From: DASQPR01 sp963724705
GTDB lineage: Bacteria; Actinomycetota; Actinomycetes; Mycobacteriales; Micromonosporaceae
DNA length: 64,000 bases
Reading direction: 5' to 3'
Assembly: GCA_963724705.1 (NCBI GenBank)
Contig: CAVRVS010000004.1
Location: forward strand, 124,001 to 188,000
Below are positions 8,664 through 17,578 of the stretch, piece by piece. The stretch's first letter is position 1. Every line of letters begins with the position of its first letter. A program made the position numbers and the translations under genes. Under the pieces are notes generated by a model. The model was not told the DNA's origin and did no database searches. It saw only the letters and a program-made list of their open reading frames with translations.

Positions 8664-9023
8664 TCAGATCCGGCCCGCGTACCAGTCGTCGGTGCCGTTC
8701 TCCGTCAGGCATATGAGTACGTCCTCGGGGCGCACCCCCAACGGCTCGAGTTTCCCGACGACGGCCTTGAAGAACGCCCGCTTGGTGTCCGTGCCGTACA
8801 TGTGGACAGCGGTGACCCGGATGATCAGGATGTCGCGTCGGTCCACGCCGTTGTAGCCGGTGTCGAATTTGAACTCGCCCGCATCGTGCGGCTGGAACAT
8901 TTGGAAGCGATCGTCTTCGGGGATGCCCAGGGCCTCGATCTGAGCCTCGTGGATGGCTTGTCCGATCTCCTCGTGGCGGGCGTCGAAGAGGTCACGAGTC
9001 AGGTGAACGTGGATGAGCGGCAA
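8664..9023 (-). CDS. Tautomerase-superfamily protein (MIF/4-OT-like) with Pro-1
   Basis: A 119-residue protein beginning M-PLIHVHLTRDLF; Pro right after the initiator is the catalytic base of the tautomerase superfamily. The rest (IGQAIHEAQIEALGIPEDDRFQMF, DILIIRVTAVHMYGTDTKRAFFKAVVGKL) matches the one-domain long tautomerase type, about twice the length of 4-oxalocrotonate tautomerase, i.e. a fused beta-alpha-beta pair. The start is a TTG at 9023 with GAAGGG upstream. It follows the permease genes in the operon with a 108-bp gap. Such enzymes interconvert enol and keto acids; here it could act on a 2-keto-3-deoxy sugar acid or related enol, which would be an unusual setting (inference). Confidence 0.85.
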   Translation of the reverse strand: MPLIHVHLTRDLFDARHEEIGQAIHEAQIEALGIPEDDRFQMFQPHDAGEFKFDTGYNGVDRRDILIIRVTAVHMYGTDTKRAFFKAVVGKLEPLGVRPEDVLICLTENGTDDWYAGRI

Positions 9024-9131
9024 CGTGGTTACCCTTCGATGTGATGGATCAGATGATTGACGCGGGTGACGTCCAACGGGCTCGGCCGGCGGCGGCCGTC
9101 CATAATGGGACCTGCTCGGTGGGGATGGCCG

Positions 9132-9920
9132 TCACTTGATCGCGCCCGCCGAGAGGCCGCGCTCGAACAGTCCCTGCAGGCACAGGTAGGCGACGATCTC
9201 CGGGATCGCGGTGATGACGGCCGAGGCGAGGATCTTCGTCTGGTCGTTGCTGAACTCGCCCACGAAGAACGACGGGACGAGGGTGATTGTCTGCATCGCG
9301 GTGCTCTGTAGGAAGACCAGCGGCATGAGGTAGTCGTTCCAGGCGGCGATGAGCGTAAAGATGAAGACCGCGGCCGCGATCGGTCGGGTCAGCGGAATGA
9401 CGAGATAGATGAATCCGCGAAACGAGCTGGCACCGTCCACCCGGGCCGCCTCGAACAGCTCGTCCGGCAGGCCGTTGATGAAGTTGCGGGTCAGAAGCAC
9501 GGCGAACGGCACCTGCAGCGCGGCGAGCGGCAGGATCACCGACCAGTACGTGTTGTACGTGCCCAGCCGGATCGCCGTCGCGAACAGGGGCGCCAGCAGG
9601 ACGACCTCCGGCAACGTCAGGCACGCGAGCAGCAGCCAGAAGTAGAACTCACGGAACGGGATGTGCAGCTTCGCGAAGCCGAACGCGGCCATCATCGTTA
9701 CGCCGTAGACGAGCACGATGACACCGGCGGCGATGATGACGGTGTTGACGAAGAAGCGCGCGAGCCCCGGTACAGCGAGCACCGCCGTGTAGTTGCTGAA
9801 TCCCTGCCCGGCGAGCGAGCCCTTGACCATCACGATCAGCGGGAACAGGTAAGGCAGCACGAGCAGCGTGAGGGCGACCTGCAAGATCACGCGGGTACGC
9901 CACGTTCGTGCCTCGAACAT
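9132..9920 (-). CDS. Sugar ABC transporter permease (MalG-type)
   Basis: Inner-membrane subunit of a CUT1-type carbohydrate importer, 262 residues with about six transmembrane segments. The cytoplasmic EAA loop is EAARVDGASSFRGFIYLVIPLTRP (about 145-170), which docks the ATPase. It overlaps the upstream permease by one base. No ATPase of the MalK type is encoded in this operon, so the system probably uses a shared MsiK-like ATPase elsewhere in the genome, as is usual in actinomycetes (established for the family, inferred here). Confidence 0.95.
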   Translation of the reverse strand: MFEARTWRTRVILQVALTLLVLPYLFPLIVMVKGSLAGQGFSNYTAVLAVPGLARFFVNTVIIAAGVIVLVYGVTMMAAFGFAKLHIPFREFYFWLLLACLTLPEVVLLAPLFATAIRLGTYNTYWSVILPLAALQVPFAVLLTRNFINGLPDELFEAARVDGASSFRGFIYLVIPLTRPIAAAVFIFTLIAAWNDYLMPLVFLQSTAMQTITLVPSFFVGEFSNDQTKILASAVITAIPEIVAYLCLQGLFERGLSAGAIK

Positions 9921-10909
9921 CAGTCACGTGCCTTTCGTTCGCGCCCGGCGACCTGGAACAGGATCGCCATGACGAGCGCCACCACCAGCAGGATGATTGA
10001 CAGGGCCGCGCCGTATCCGACGTGGTCGAGCGGGATCGTCATGCGATAGATGTAGGTTCCGAGGAATTCGGTCGCGTAGTTCGGTCCGCCGATGGTCACC
10101 AGATAGGGCACGTCGAATGTCTTCAGCGCGCCGATCGCGCTGAGGATCGCCAGCGCGACCGTGGTGCCGCGCATCTCCGGCCAGATCACGTTGAACAGCG
10201 TCCGCAGGTTGCCGGCGCCGTCGATCCGGGCCGCCTCGAGCACCGACTGGTCGACCTGCGTCATCGCCGCGTAGTAGAGGACGAAGGTAACGCCGGTCCA
10301 CTCCCAGATCGTGATCGCCATGATTACCGGCAACGCCGTGCTCGTCTGCCCGATCCACGGCTGGGCGAGCGTGCCCAGGCCTAACGCGTGAAGCAGGCCA
10401 TTGAACTCACCGTCGGGTGCGAACATGTGACGGAACACCGGCGCCATGATCGCGGGAGCCAGCACCACGGGCACGAACACGATTACCTTGTAGACCACGG
10501 CGAGCTTCACGCGCGAATGCAGCAAAACGGCGAATGTCAGGCCGAGCAATGTTTGGATCACGAACGTCACCACGAAGAAATAGACGGTGTGACGCACGGC
10601 GTCCCAGAACACCGGGTCGTGGAAGATCCGCGTGTAGTTGCCGCCGCCGACGTGCTGCGGGTTCGGGCCGATGCCGTCCCAATTGAGCGTCGAGATGTAA
10701 GCGGTGTATCCGATGGCGTAATAGAGCAGCCCGACGCTGAGCGTGAGGGCCGGCAGGATCCACGGCAGACCGAGGGGTCGTCGTGCCTGCCGCCGCGTGC
10801 GGACGCCGCCGCCGACCGCACCGGCCCTCTGGGAAGGGGGCCGGTGCGGTGCCACGTGCGTTTCGGTCACAGCGACGCCGCTGGGCTCGCGCCGGCTGAC
10901 CAGCCGCAT
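9920..10909 (-). CDS. Sugar ABC transporter permease (MalF-type)
   Basis: Partner permease, 329 residues. A basic N-terminal arm (about 45 residues, RTRRQARR) precedes the first membrane segment at LGLPWILPALTLSVGLLYY, and the EAA loop is EAARIDGAGNLRTLFNVIWPEMRG. The start is 8 bases after the stop of the binding-protein gene; an in-frame GTG 13 codons further in is an alternative but has no better ribosome site. With the binding protein and MalG-type permease it makes a complete importer except for the ATPase. Confidence 0.94.
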   Translation of the reverse strand: MRLVSRREPSGVAVTETHVAPHRPPSQRAGAVGGGVRTRRQARRPLGLPWILPALTLSVGLLYYAIGYTAYISTLNWDGIGPNPQHVGGGNYTRIFHDPVFWDAVRHTVYFFVVTFVIQTLLGLTFAVLLHSRVKLAVVYKVIVFVPVVLAPAIMAPVFRHMFAPDGEFNGLLHALGLGTLAQPWIGQTSTALPVIMAITIWEWTGVTFVLYYAAMTQVDQSVLEAARIDGAGNLRTLFNVIWPEMRGTTVALAILSAIGALKTFDVPYLVTIGGPNYATEFLGTYIYRMTIPLDHVGYGAALSIILLVVALVMAILFQVAGRERKARD

Positions 10910-10916
10910 CTGCTTG

Positions 10917-12296
10917 TCACTTGAACGTCTCCCCGGCAGCCTCGGCGGCCTGTTGCAGCGTGTCGGCGGCTTGCTGCGGTGTGGCCTTCCCGGTGGCGAC
11001 CGAGGTCGCCGCCGCGAGGATTGCGGTCTGCACGTCCGCGCTCAGCAGCGACTCCCGCGGCTCAGTGACAGTTCCGACACTGGTGACCAGGTCTTGCACG
11101 GGCTTGGTCTGGCTGGTCGGATTGACGAGCTGGATCACGTTGAGGTTCGGCTCGACGGACTTCAGCGCCGGCAGATCGTCGAGTTGGTCGGCGATGACCT
11201 GCTGTCCGGCCGTGGTCGTCGTTACCCATTTGACGAACGTCTCCGCGGCGGCACGGTTCTTCGACTTCGTGGCGACCGCGAGGCCGAAGTCTGAGTCGCC
11301 GTACATCTCGCTGGTGTTTCCTTTCCCGGCGACGTCGGGGAAGGCGACGGGCAGGATCGGGAACGGCTTGGCGCCGCTGACCCCCGCCGCCGACAGCGCC
11401 GCGGTCATCGCTTTGTTCGTGGCGTACTGCGTGTACCAGGTGCCCATCATGACCATGCCGTACTTACCGGTCAGGAAGTCATTGTTGGCGTCCGGGTACT
11501 GCTGGTAGCCGACCGCACCGGTCTGCATGATGCCGTCGCCGAACATCTGCTTCCAGATTGCCAGCGTTTGGACGATCCCCGGGTCGTTCCATTTGGCGTC
11601 GCCCGTCGAGGCTTTCGTCCACAGTCCGGGCTGCACCGAGTTGGCAATCGACTGCAGCGTGTCCTGGTCGAAGCCCTCCTGCGCCGCGCCCTGCACGAAA
11701 CAGCCGACGTTGTTCTGCTTGAGCACCTGACACACGTGCTCCCACTCGCTGAGCGTCGTCGGCGGCGACAGGTTGTACTTCTGGAACGTACCTTCGTTGA
11801 TCCAGAGCATCCCGGCGTACACAGCACCGACCGACATCGCGACGAGCCGCCCGTCGGCGGTGAGGCCACTGATGCCGATGGGCGCTACCTTCGACTTCCA
11901 GTCACTTCCGAGCGCCTGCTCGGCCATCGGCGTCAAGTCCTCAGCAAACGACTTGAACTCCGTGACGTAGGCACCTGGTTGCACGTCGAAGACGTCGGGG
12001 CCCTGGCCGGACGCCAGAGCGGGGCGCAGCGCGGCGACCCAGTCCGAGATGTTGACGAGCTTGTAGTTGACCTTGATGTTCGGATACTGCTTGTTGAAAG
12101 CAGCGATGTAGTTGTCGGCGGTCGCCGTGTCAGTCGGCGTCCAGCCCCACCAGTTGATTGTTCCGGATGTCGCATTGCCGGCACTGCCGGAAGAGCCGCC
12201 TGAACCGCACGCGCTCAGGCCGGCTATGGCCACTGTTGCCGCGAGCAGGAAGCTGAGTCTCCGGACTGTTGACTTCGGCAGGAGTCGCAGACGCAT
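10917..12296 (-). CDS. Extracellular sugar-binding lipoprotein (SBP family 1)
   Basis: First gene of the minus-strand operon, 459 residues. A signal peptide (basic MRLRLLPKSTVRR, hydrophobic LSFLLAATVAIAG) ends in the lipobox LSAC with Cys30, so it is a membrane-anchored receptor outside the cell. A Ser/Gly linker follows, then a type-1 binding fold (INWWGWTPTDTATADNYIAAFNKQYPNIKVNY). I take the ATG at 12296 because GGAGAGGG lies just upstream; the frame extends 10 codons further without such a site. It delivers an oligosaccharide to the two permeases. A promoter and an operator-like palindrome lie 220-275 bp upstream. Confidence 0.95.
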   Translation of the reverse strand: MRLRLLPKSTVRRLSFLLAATVAIAGLSACGSGGSSGSAGNATSGTINWWGWTPTDTATADNYIAAFNKQYPNIKVNYKLVNISDWVAALRPALASGQGPDVFDVQPGAYVTEFKSFAEDLTPMAEQALGSDWKSKVAPIGISGLTADGRLVAMSVGAVYAGMLWINEGTFQKYNLSPPTTLSEWEHVCQVLKQNNVGCFVQGAAQEGFDQDTLQSIANSVQPGLWTKASTGDAKWNDPGIVQTLAIWKQMFGDGIMQTGAVGYQQYPDANNDFLTGKYGMVMMGTWYTQYATNKAMTAALSAAGVSGAKPFPILPVAFPDVAGKGNTSEMYGDSDFGLAVATKSKNRAAAETFVKWVTTTTAGQQVIADQLDDLPALKSVEPNLNVIQLVNPTSQTKPVQDLVTSVGTVTEPRESLLSADVQTAILAAATSVATGKATPQQAADTLQQAAEAAGETFK

Positions 12297-12513
12297 GTAA
12301 CCCTCTCCAGCGATGGGACCGGGCATGGGCGCGCCCGGGGTTGGGGCGTCATCGGGTCGGGCAGATCCGATTCAACGAGTCGGAAAGGCTTCGCTGCCGA
12401 CCGGGGGAGCTGTCGGTCGCGACCACCACGAAACGCAACGGCAGGGCGGGGCGATGGCTTGACCACCGCCGGCGCGCCACCGATGTGATCGGGTCCGCCT
12501 CATCGTGTGTCAG

Positions 12514-12542
12514 AGGGTAAGCGGACGTAACTTGCGCGTCAA
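12514..12542 (-). promoter_or_regulatory. Promoter of the sugar-transport/catabolic operon
   Basis: On the minus strand TTGACG (12542-12537) is followed after 17 bases by TACCCT (12519-12514), a good -35 and a TAnnnT-type -10. It lies in the 276-bp gap between the LacI gene and the binding-protein gene and points toward the latter, leaving a leader of about 210 nt. Confidence 0.5.
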
Positions 12543-12558
12543 GGTTCGCTTATCTGAT

Positions 12559-12569
12559 TGAAACTTTCG
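12559..12569. promoter_or_regulatory. Operator-like palindrome upstream of transport operon
   Basis: TGAAACTTTCG, one mismatch from CGAAACTTTCG, sits 17 bp upstream of the -35 hexamer and 4 bp past the end of the LacI gene. It is the only such site in the gap, so it is the candidate control site for the whole minus-strand operon. Confidence 0.55.
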
Positions 12570-12572
12570 CGC

Positions 12573-13616
12573 TCACTGGCCAACAAGTTTTCTCGGCGGA
12601 GCGGTGCTCTCCCGTACGACCAGGCTGGTGTCGATATCGATCCGCGTGAACGCCAGCTCCGGCTCGCCACGCAACCGCATGATCATGTGAACGGCCTGCT
12701 CGGCCATTGCTACCAGGGGAACGTGGATGGTTGTCAGCGGCGGACCAGCCCACCGTGCGATGCGCAGGTCGTCGTAGCCGACGACGGAGAGGTCGTCCGG
12801 AATGCCGATCCGAAGCGACCGCGCCGCTTCATAGACACCCAACGCGTAGAGGTCGGACGACGCGAAGATAGCGGTCGGCCGGTCGGCCAGGCTCAGCAGC
12901 GCACGACCTTCGACCAGCCCGTCGCGATGGTGGAACTCCCCGGGACGGATCAGAGCCGGATCGACTGGAACCTTCGCCGACTCGAGGGCCGCGCGGTAGC
13001 CGGACAGGCGAGCGGTCGAAGCGAGCATGTTGTCCGGACCGGTGATGATGCCGATCCGCCGGTGACCGAGGTCGAGCAAGTGGCGAGTGGCGACATAGCC
13101 GCCGTTCCAGTCCGCGGATCCGATCGAGGGCACGTCCTGTGGCGGTGCGCCCGCGGGATCGACCATGACCAGCGGAATGTTGCGCGAACGCAACTGCTGT
13201 TTGTGTTTGGCCGGCAGCACGCACGCCACGAGGATCACGCCGAGCGGCAGGCGGTGCAGCACGCCGTCAACCCAAGACGGCTCCGGCAGGTGCGCTTCGG
13301 TTGCGCCGGTCAGCACCATGCCGACGCGTTGTTGACGCGCGACGAGTTCGATGTTCGCGAGCACTTCGCTCGCGAATGGGCTGTCGATTTCGTAGCAGAG
13401 CACGTCGATCAGCGGCGCGACGGCGCGCTTCGGGGACCGGCGGTTGTACTGGTGGTTCTGCAACAGAGCCTCGATGCGAGCGCGAGTTTCGCTGGACACT
13501 CCGGCACGTCCGTTGAGCACTTTTGAAACGGTAGAAACCGAGACGTCTGCCAGCAAAGCGACCTCCGACAAGGTGGATCGGGGTCTGTCGCCATTCTCGG
13601 TGAGGTCGCTTTCCAT
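12573..13616 (-). CDS. LacI-family transcriptional regulator
   Basis: Second LacI repressor of the island, 347 residues. Its HTH (TLSEVALLADVSVSTVSKVLNGRAGVSSETRARI) starts at about residue 15; the effector domain ends with PDDLSVVGYDDLRIARWAGPPLTTIHVP. It resembles the first LacI protein closely in the SKVLNGRA recognition helix and in the C-terminal VVGxDDxxxxxWxxPPLTT segment, so the two could read the same palindrome. It is divergent from GH3 and upstream of the binding-protein operon, thus placed to control both. The ATG at 13616 leaves 149 bp to the GH3 start. Confidence 0.94.
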   Translation of the reverse strand: MESDLTENGDRPRSTLSEVALLADVSVSTVSKVLNGRAGVSSETRARIEALLQNHQYNRRSPKRAVAPLIDVLCYEIDSPFASEVLANIELVARQQRVGMVLTGATEAHLPEPSWVDGVLHRLPLGVILVACVLPAKHKQQLRSRNIPLVMVDPAGAPPQDVPSIGSADWNGGYVATRHLLDLGHRRIGIITGPDNMLASTARLSGYRAALESAKVPVDPALIRPGEFHHRDGLVEGRALLSLADRPTAIFASSDLYALGVYEAARSLRIGIPDDLSVVGYDDLRIARWAGPPLTTIHVPLVAMAEQAVHMIMRLRGEPELAFTRIDIDTSLVVRESTAPPRKLVGQ

Positions 13617-13676
13617 GCGCGCAGCCTATCTGTGCGGCGCCGTCGAGGCGCGGGTGGACATTGCGGATCGGGAGTC

Positions 13677-13706
13677 TTGACCCTGCCGCCAGAACGATCG
13701 TATGCT
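13677..13706 (+). promoter_or_regulatory. Promoter of the GH3-GH10-ADH-dehydratase operon
   Basis: TTGACC (13677-13682), an 18-base spacer and TATGCT (13701-13706) form a good sigma-70-type promoter. Transcription would begin near 13713, downstream of the first ATG of the long open frame (13661), which supports the internal GTG at 13766 as the real GH3 start. Confidence 0.6.
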
Positions 13707-13737
13707 CCGATGCCAACGATAAGTTCGCGATGGATGA

Positions 13738-13748
13738 CGAAACTTTCT
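13738..13748. promoter_or_regulatory. Operator-like palindrome in GH3 leader
   Basis: CGAAACTTTCT, one mismatch from the island's palindrome, lies about 25 bp after the predicted transcription start and 17 bp before the GH3 GTG. Repressor bound here would block elongation or promoter clearance. Confidence 0.6.
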
Positions 13749-13765
13749 TTGAGCAAGGACGGGTC

Positions 13766-16219
13766 GTGACGATCTCCTATTCATCCGAACGCTTGACGAG
13801 TAAGGCGTGGCAGGACAGCGAGCGCAGCCGCGAGGAGCGCGTTGACGCGTTGATCACCGCGATGACTCTCCGGGAAAAAGTTGCGCAGCTCCATGGCCTG
13901 TGGGTCGGAGCGGACCCGGAGGGGCCAGGCGTCGCGCCGCACCAGACGGAACTCGACAACGCAGCCTCGTTCGAGGAGATGATCCAGTACGGCGTCGGCC
14001 AGCTCACCCGCCCATTCGGAACCAACCCCGTGGACGCGGCTGAAGGAGCGGCGGCGCTCGCGCGCGCTCAGCGGAGCATCGTCGCGGCGAACCGCTTCGG
14101 CATACCGGCGCTCGTACACGAGGAATGCCTGGCTGGCTTCACAACGTGGGGAGCGACCGCCTACCCGGTGCCGCTGTCCTGGGGCGCCACATTCGATCCC
14201 GAGATCGTGCGAGAGATGGCTCGACGCATTGGCGCCGGCATGCGCAGCGTCGGCGTGCACCAGGGTCTTGCTCCGGTACTGGACGTCGTGCGCGACGCTC
14301 GCTGGGGACGGGTGGAAGAGACGATAGGCGAGGATCCGTACCTGATCGGCACGATAGGCACCGCGTACGTGCAGGGATTGCAGTCGACCGGCATCGTGGC
14401 GACGCTCAAGCACTTCGCCGGCTACTCGGCGTCGAGGTCCGGCCGCAACCTCGGGCCGGTGTCCATGGGACCGCGTGAGTTCGCCGACGTCATGCTGCCT
14501 CCGTTCGAAATGGCGATCATCGAAGGTGGCGCACGCTCGGTCATGCACTCGTACGCGGAGGTCGACGGCGTACCGGCAGCGGCCAGCCGCGCGCTTCTCA
14601 CCGACCTGCTCCGCGACGACTGGGGATTCGACGGCACGGTCGTGGCGGACTACTTCGGAGTGGGCTTCCTCAAGTTGCTGCACGGCGTGGCCGGTACGTT
14701 CGGCGAGGCGGCCGTCGCGGCGCTACACGCCGGCGTGGACGTGGAACTGCCCGGACCGAAGGCGTACGTCGGGCCGCTGATGGACGAAGTCGAGGCCGGC
14801 CGATTGGCCGAAGCGGCCGTCGATCGGGCGCTGCGCCGCGTGCTTCTGCAAAAGCTCGACCTCGGCCTACTGGAGCCGGACTGGTCGGAGGTGCCGGGCG
14901 GGCTTGACCCGGCCGATGTGTCTGGCGGTGGTGCTGCCGGTGCCAGCGGCACGATCGATCTGGATCCGGACGACGATCGTGACCTTGCCCTCCGCATCGC
15001 CGAAGAGGCGATCGTGCTGCTGCGCAACGACGGCCTTCTGCCGCTCCACGAGCCACGGTCGATCGCGGTGATCGGCCCGATCGCCGACGATCCGATCGCG
15101 TTGCTGGGCTGCTACTCATTCCCGGCCCATGTAGGCGTGCACCACCCGGACATGCCGCTGGGCGTCGAGATCCCCACGGTGCTCGACGCGCTGCGGGCAG
15201 AGTTCGCCGACAGCGATATCGAATACGCCCCGGGATGCCACGTCAGTGAGCCCGGCACCGACGGGATTCCCGCCGCTCTCGATCTGGCCTCGCGATCCGA
15301 GCTGGTCATCGCCGTGCTGGGCGACCGTTCCGGCCTGTTCGGGCGTGGTACCTCCGGCGAAGGCTGCGACGCCGACTCGCTGCGGCTGCCCGGAGCACAG
15401 GCTGACCTGCTGGAGGCGCTGCTCGACGGGCCGACGCCGGTGCTGCTGGTCGTCGACTCGGGCCGGCCGTACGCGCTAGGTTCGGCACCGGATCGAGCCG
15501 CCGCCATTGTGCAGACGTTCTTTCCCGGCGAGGAGGGTGGACGAGCGCTCGCACGGGTGCTCAGCGGGAAGGTCAACCCGTCCGGGCGGCTGCCGGTCAG
15601 CATTCCGTGCACGCCCGACGGCCAACCGTGGACCTATCTGAGCCAGCCGCTCGCGCTGGCATCCGAGGTTTCGAATCTCGATCCAACCCCGGCGTTCGCG
15701 TTCGGCAGCGGAATCGGCTATACCACGTTCGGCTGGTCCGACCTCACGATCGACGGCGACGAGTTCGATACCGGCGGCTCGGTCGGAGTCGAGCTCACCG
15801 TCGCGAACGTCGGCGACCGTGCCGGCGTTGACGTCGTCCAGCTGTACCTGCACGATGCTGTGGCGTCGGTGACGCGGCCCGTCGTCAAGCTCATCGGATA
15901 CGCCCGCGTCGCCGTCGAAGCCGGAACGGCCGTACGGGTGCGCTTCGACGTGCCCGCCGCCGTGACCTCATTCATCGGACCGCAGCTCACGCGAATCGTC
16001 GAGCCGGGCCGGATCGAGCTGCGGCTCGGCGCGTCCAGCTCCGACATCCGGCTGACCGCGCCGGTCACACTGATCGGCCCGACACTGACTGTGGACCACA
16101 CACGCGAGCGGCACTGCCGGGTAACGGTGACGCCGTCGGACCGGGCCGTCTCGGCCGGCCCATATGTTCGGAACATGCCCGCACAGGCGGCCGGCGCCGA
16201 AGCGCCGACGGCCGCATAG
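13766..16219 (+). CDS. Glycoside hydrolase family 3 (beta-xylosidase/beta-glucosidase)
   Basis: Large GH3 enzyme, 817 residues from the chosen GTG (AAGGA 7 bases upstream; the frame is open back to 13661 but that lies before the promoter). The N-terminal TIM-barrel has the KHFAGY motif and the nucleophile Asp295 in GTVVADYFGVG; the alpha/beta sandwich domain follows (AIVLLRNDGLLPL, GEEGGRALARVLSGKVNPSGRLPVS), then a fibronectin-III-like C-terminal domain (VELTVANVGDRAGVDVVQLYLHD). No signal peptide is present, so it acts in the cytoplasm on imported oligosaccharides. Its stop overlaps a possible GTG of the xylanase frame, and the two genes are clearly one transcription unit. Beta-xylosidase is the likely activity given the neighbour. 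Confidence 0.92.
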   Translation: MTISYSSERLTSKAWQDSERSREERVDALITAMTLREKVAQLHGLWVGADPEGPGVAPHQTELDNAASFEEMIQYGVGQLTRPFGTNPVDAAEGAAALARAQRSIVAANRFGIPALVHEECLAGFTTWGATAYPVPLSWGATFDPEIVREMARRIGAGMRSVGVHQGLAPVLDVVRDARWGRVEETIGEDPYLIGTIGTAYVQGLQSTGIVATLKHFAGYSASRSGRNLGPVSMGPREFADVMLPPFEMAIIEGGARSVMHSYAEVDGVPAAASRALLTDLLRDDWGFDGTVVADYFGVGFLKLLHGVAGTFGEAAVAALHAGVDVELPGPKAYVGPLMDEVEAGRLAEAAVDRALRRVLLQKLDLGLLEPDWSEVPGGLDPADVSGGGAAGASGTIDLDPDDDRDLALRIAEEAIVLLRNDGLLPLHEPRSIAVIGPIADDPIALLGCYSFPAHVGVHHPDMPLGVEIPTVLDALRAEFADSDIEYAPGCHVSEPGTDGIPAALDLASRSELVIAVLGDRSGLFGRGTSGEGCDADSLRLPGAQADLLEALLDGPTPVLLVVDSGRPYALGSAPDRAAAIVQTFFPGEEGGRALARVLSGKVNPSGRLPVSIPCTPDGQPWTYLSQPLALASEVSNLDPTPAFAFGSGIGYTTFGWSDLTIDGDEFDTGGSVGVELTVANVGDRAGVDVVQLYLHDAVASVTRPVVKLIGYARVAVEAGTAVRVRFDVPAAVTSFIGPQLTRIVEPGRIELRLGASSSDIRLTAPVTLIGPTLTVDHTRERHCRVTVTPSDRAVSAGPYVRNMPAQAAGAEAPTAA

Positions 16220-16263
16220 TGGCGACGACGCCGGGAGCCGGCACCACGCGGGGGAGGCCGACG

Positions 16264-17554
16264 ATGCAGGTGGCACAGATTGCGTCCGATGCAGGGCCGG
16301 TGCGACACCGCATCGGTGACATCACACTCACGGTGACCGGCCGAGACGGTCGGCCCCTGGCGGACCGCGTCGTTACCGTCGAGCAGCGGCGGCACGCCTT
16401 CTCCTTCGGCAACATCGGATTCGACCTGCTGCGGCCAATCGCCGGTCCCGACCCCGAGGGCATGGGGCACGTGGAAGGCTTCGGCGGAGCGCGGGATCTC
16501 GACGTCGATGCGTTCGCCAATCTCTTTCTGAACCTCTTCAACACGGCGACGCTTCCGTTCTACTGGGGCCGCTACGAACCGGCGCGCGGCCACACGGACG
16601 TGCGGCGGCTCACCGCGATCGCGCACTGGCTCGCCGAGCGCGGGGTCACCGTGAAGGGTCATCCGCTCGTCTGGCACACCGTGCAACCGGCGTGGCTTCT
16701 CGAGCTCGGACTCGACGAGGTGGAGCGCCTGCAGCGCGCGCGAATCCGCGACCTTGTTGGCGGTTTCGCAGGCGTGATCGACACGTGGGATGCCATCAAC
16801 GAGGCAGTGATCATGCCGGTGTTCCGGAACGGGGACAACGCGATCACCCGGCTCGCCGTCGCTCGCGGCCGCATCTTCATGGTGCGCATGGCGTTCGAGG
16901 AGGCTCGGGCGGCCAACCCGGCCTCGGTGCTGGTCCTCAACGACTTTGATCTGTCGTCCGCATACGAATGCCTCATCGAGGGCGTACTCGAGGCGGGGAT
17001 CCCGATCGACGGGATCGGCCTGCAGACCCACATGCATCAGGGGTACCGCGGTGAGGAGTACATGCGGGATACGCTCGACCGCTTCGCGCGCTTCGGCCTT
17101 CCGCTGCACATGACCGAGACCAGCCTCGTGTCCGGTCATCTGATGCCATCGGAGATCACAGATCTCAACGACTACCGCATTCCAGAATGGCCGACCACGC
17201 CAGAGGGCGAGGCCCGGCAGGCTGAACGAAATCGTGCGCCACTACCGGTCACTCGTCGAGCATCCCGCCGTACAGTCGATCAACTATTGGGGGCTCACGG
17301 ACGACGGCGCCTGGCTGGGCGCGCCGATCGGGCTGGTGCGCGCGGACGGCAGCCGCAAGCCTTCGTACGATGCGCTGGAGGCCCTGGTCAAGGGCGAGTG
17401 GTGGCTTCGCCCGACCGAGGTGCGGACCGATGAAGCCGGTCGGCTTGGTGTTCGAGCGTTCTTCGGCGACTACCAGATGTCCGTGGACGGGAAGTCCGCC
17501 GCGTTCCGGGTCGCCTCCGGTGAACCCACCGTGTTGGTGACCGTTGATGCGTAA
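16264..17554 (+). pseudogene. GH10 endo-1,4-beta-xylanase, split by one frameshift
   Basis: GH10 catalytic domain without signal peptide, hence an intracellular xylanase type. The ATG at 16264 has GGGGGAGG 6 bases before it. Acid/base Glu180 is in DTWDAINEA, nucleophile Glu285 in LHMTETS; PLVWHTVQPAWL and LNDFDLSS are also family hallmarks. The frame breaks at about 17222-17235: the upstream frame reads on as ERNRAPLP, whereas the expected EIVRHYRSLVEHPAVQSINYWGLTD continues in the +1 frame to a stop at 17554. One extra base (or two missing) explains it. Both catalytic residues precede the break, but the last barrel strand would be lost. Real mutation and sequencing error are equally possible; the rest of the gene is undamaged. 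Confidence 0.85.
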
Positions 17555-17578
17555 GCGCAGCCGTAGCAGGACCGCAGA

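Noticed and set aside
9029..9102. 24-codon minus-strand frame MDGRRRPSPLDVTRVNHLIHHIEG between permease and tautomerase
   Set aside because: Could be a small leader peptide, but it has no ribosome site and cannot be separated from chance.
13661..13765. Upstream ATG of the GH3 open frame as the start
   Set aside because: It precedes the promoter TTGACC-N18-TATGCT, covers the operator-like palindrome, and lacks the ribosome site found before the GTG at 13766.
13781..14683. 300-residue minus-strand open frame under GH3
   Set aside because: Antisense shadow of the GH3 catalytic domain with no ribosome site and no family resemblance.
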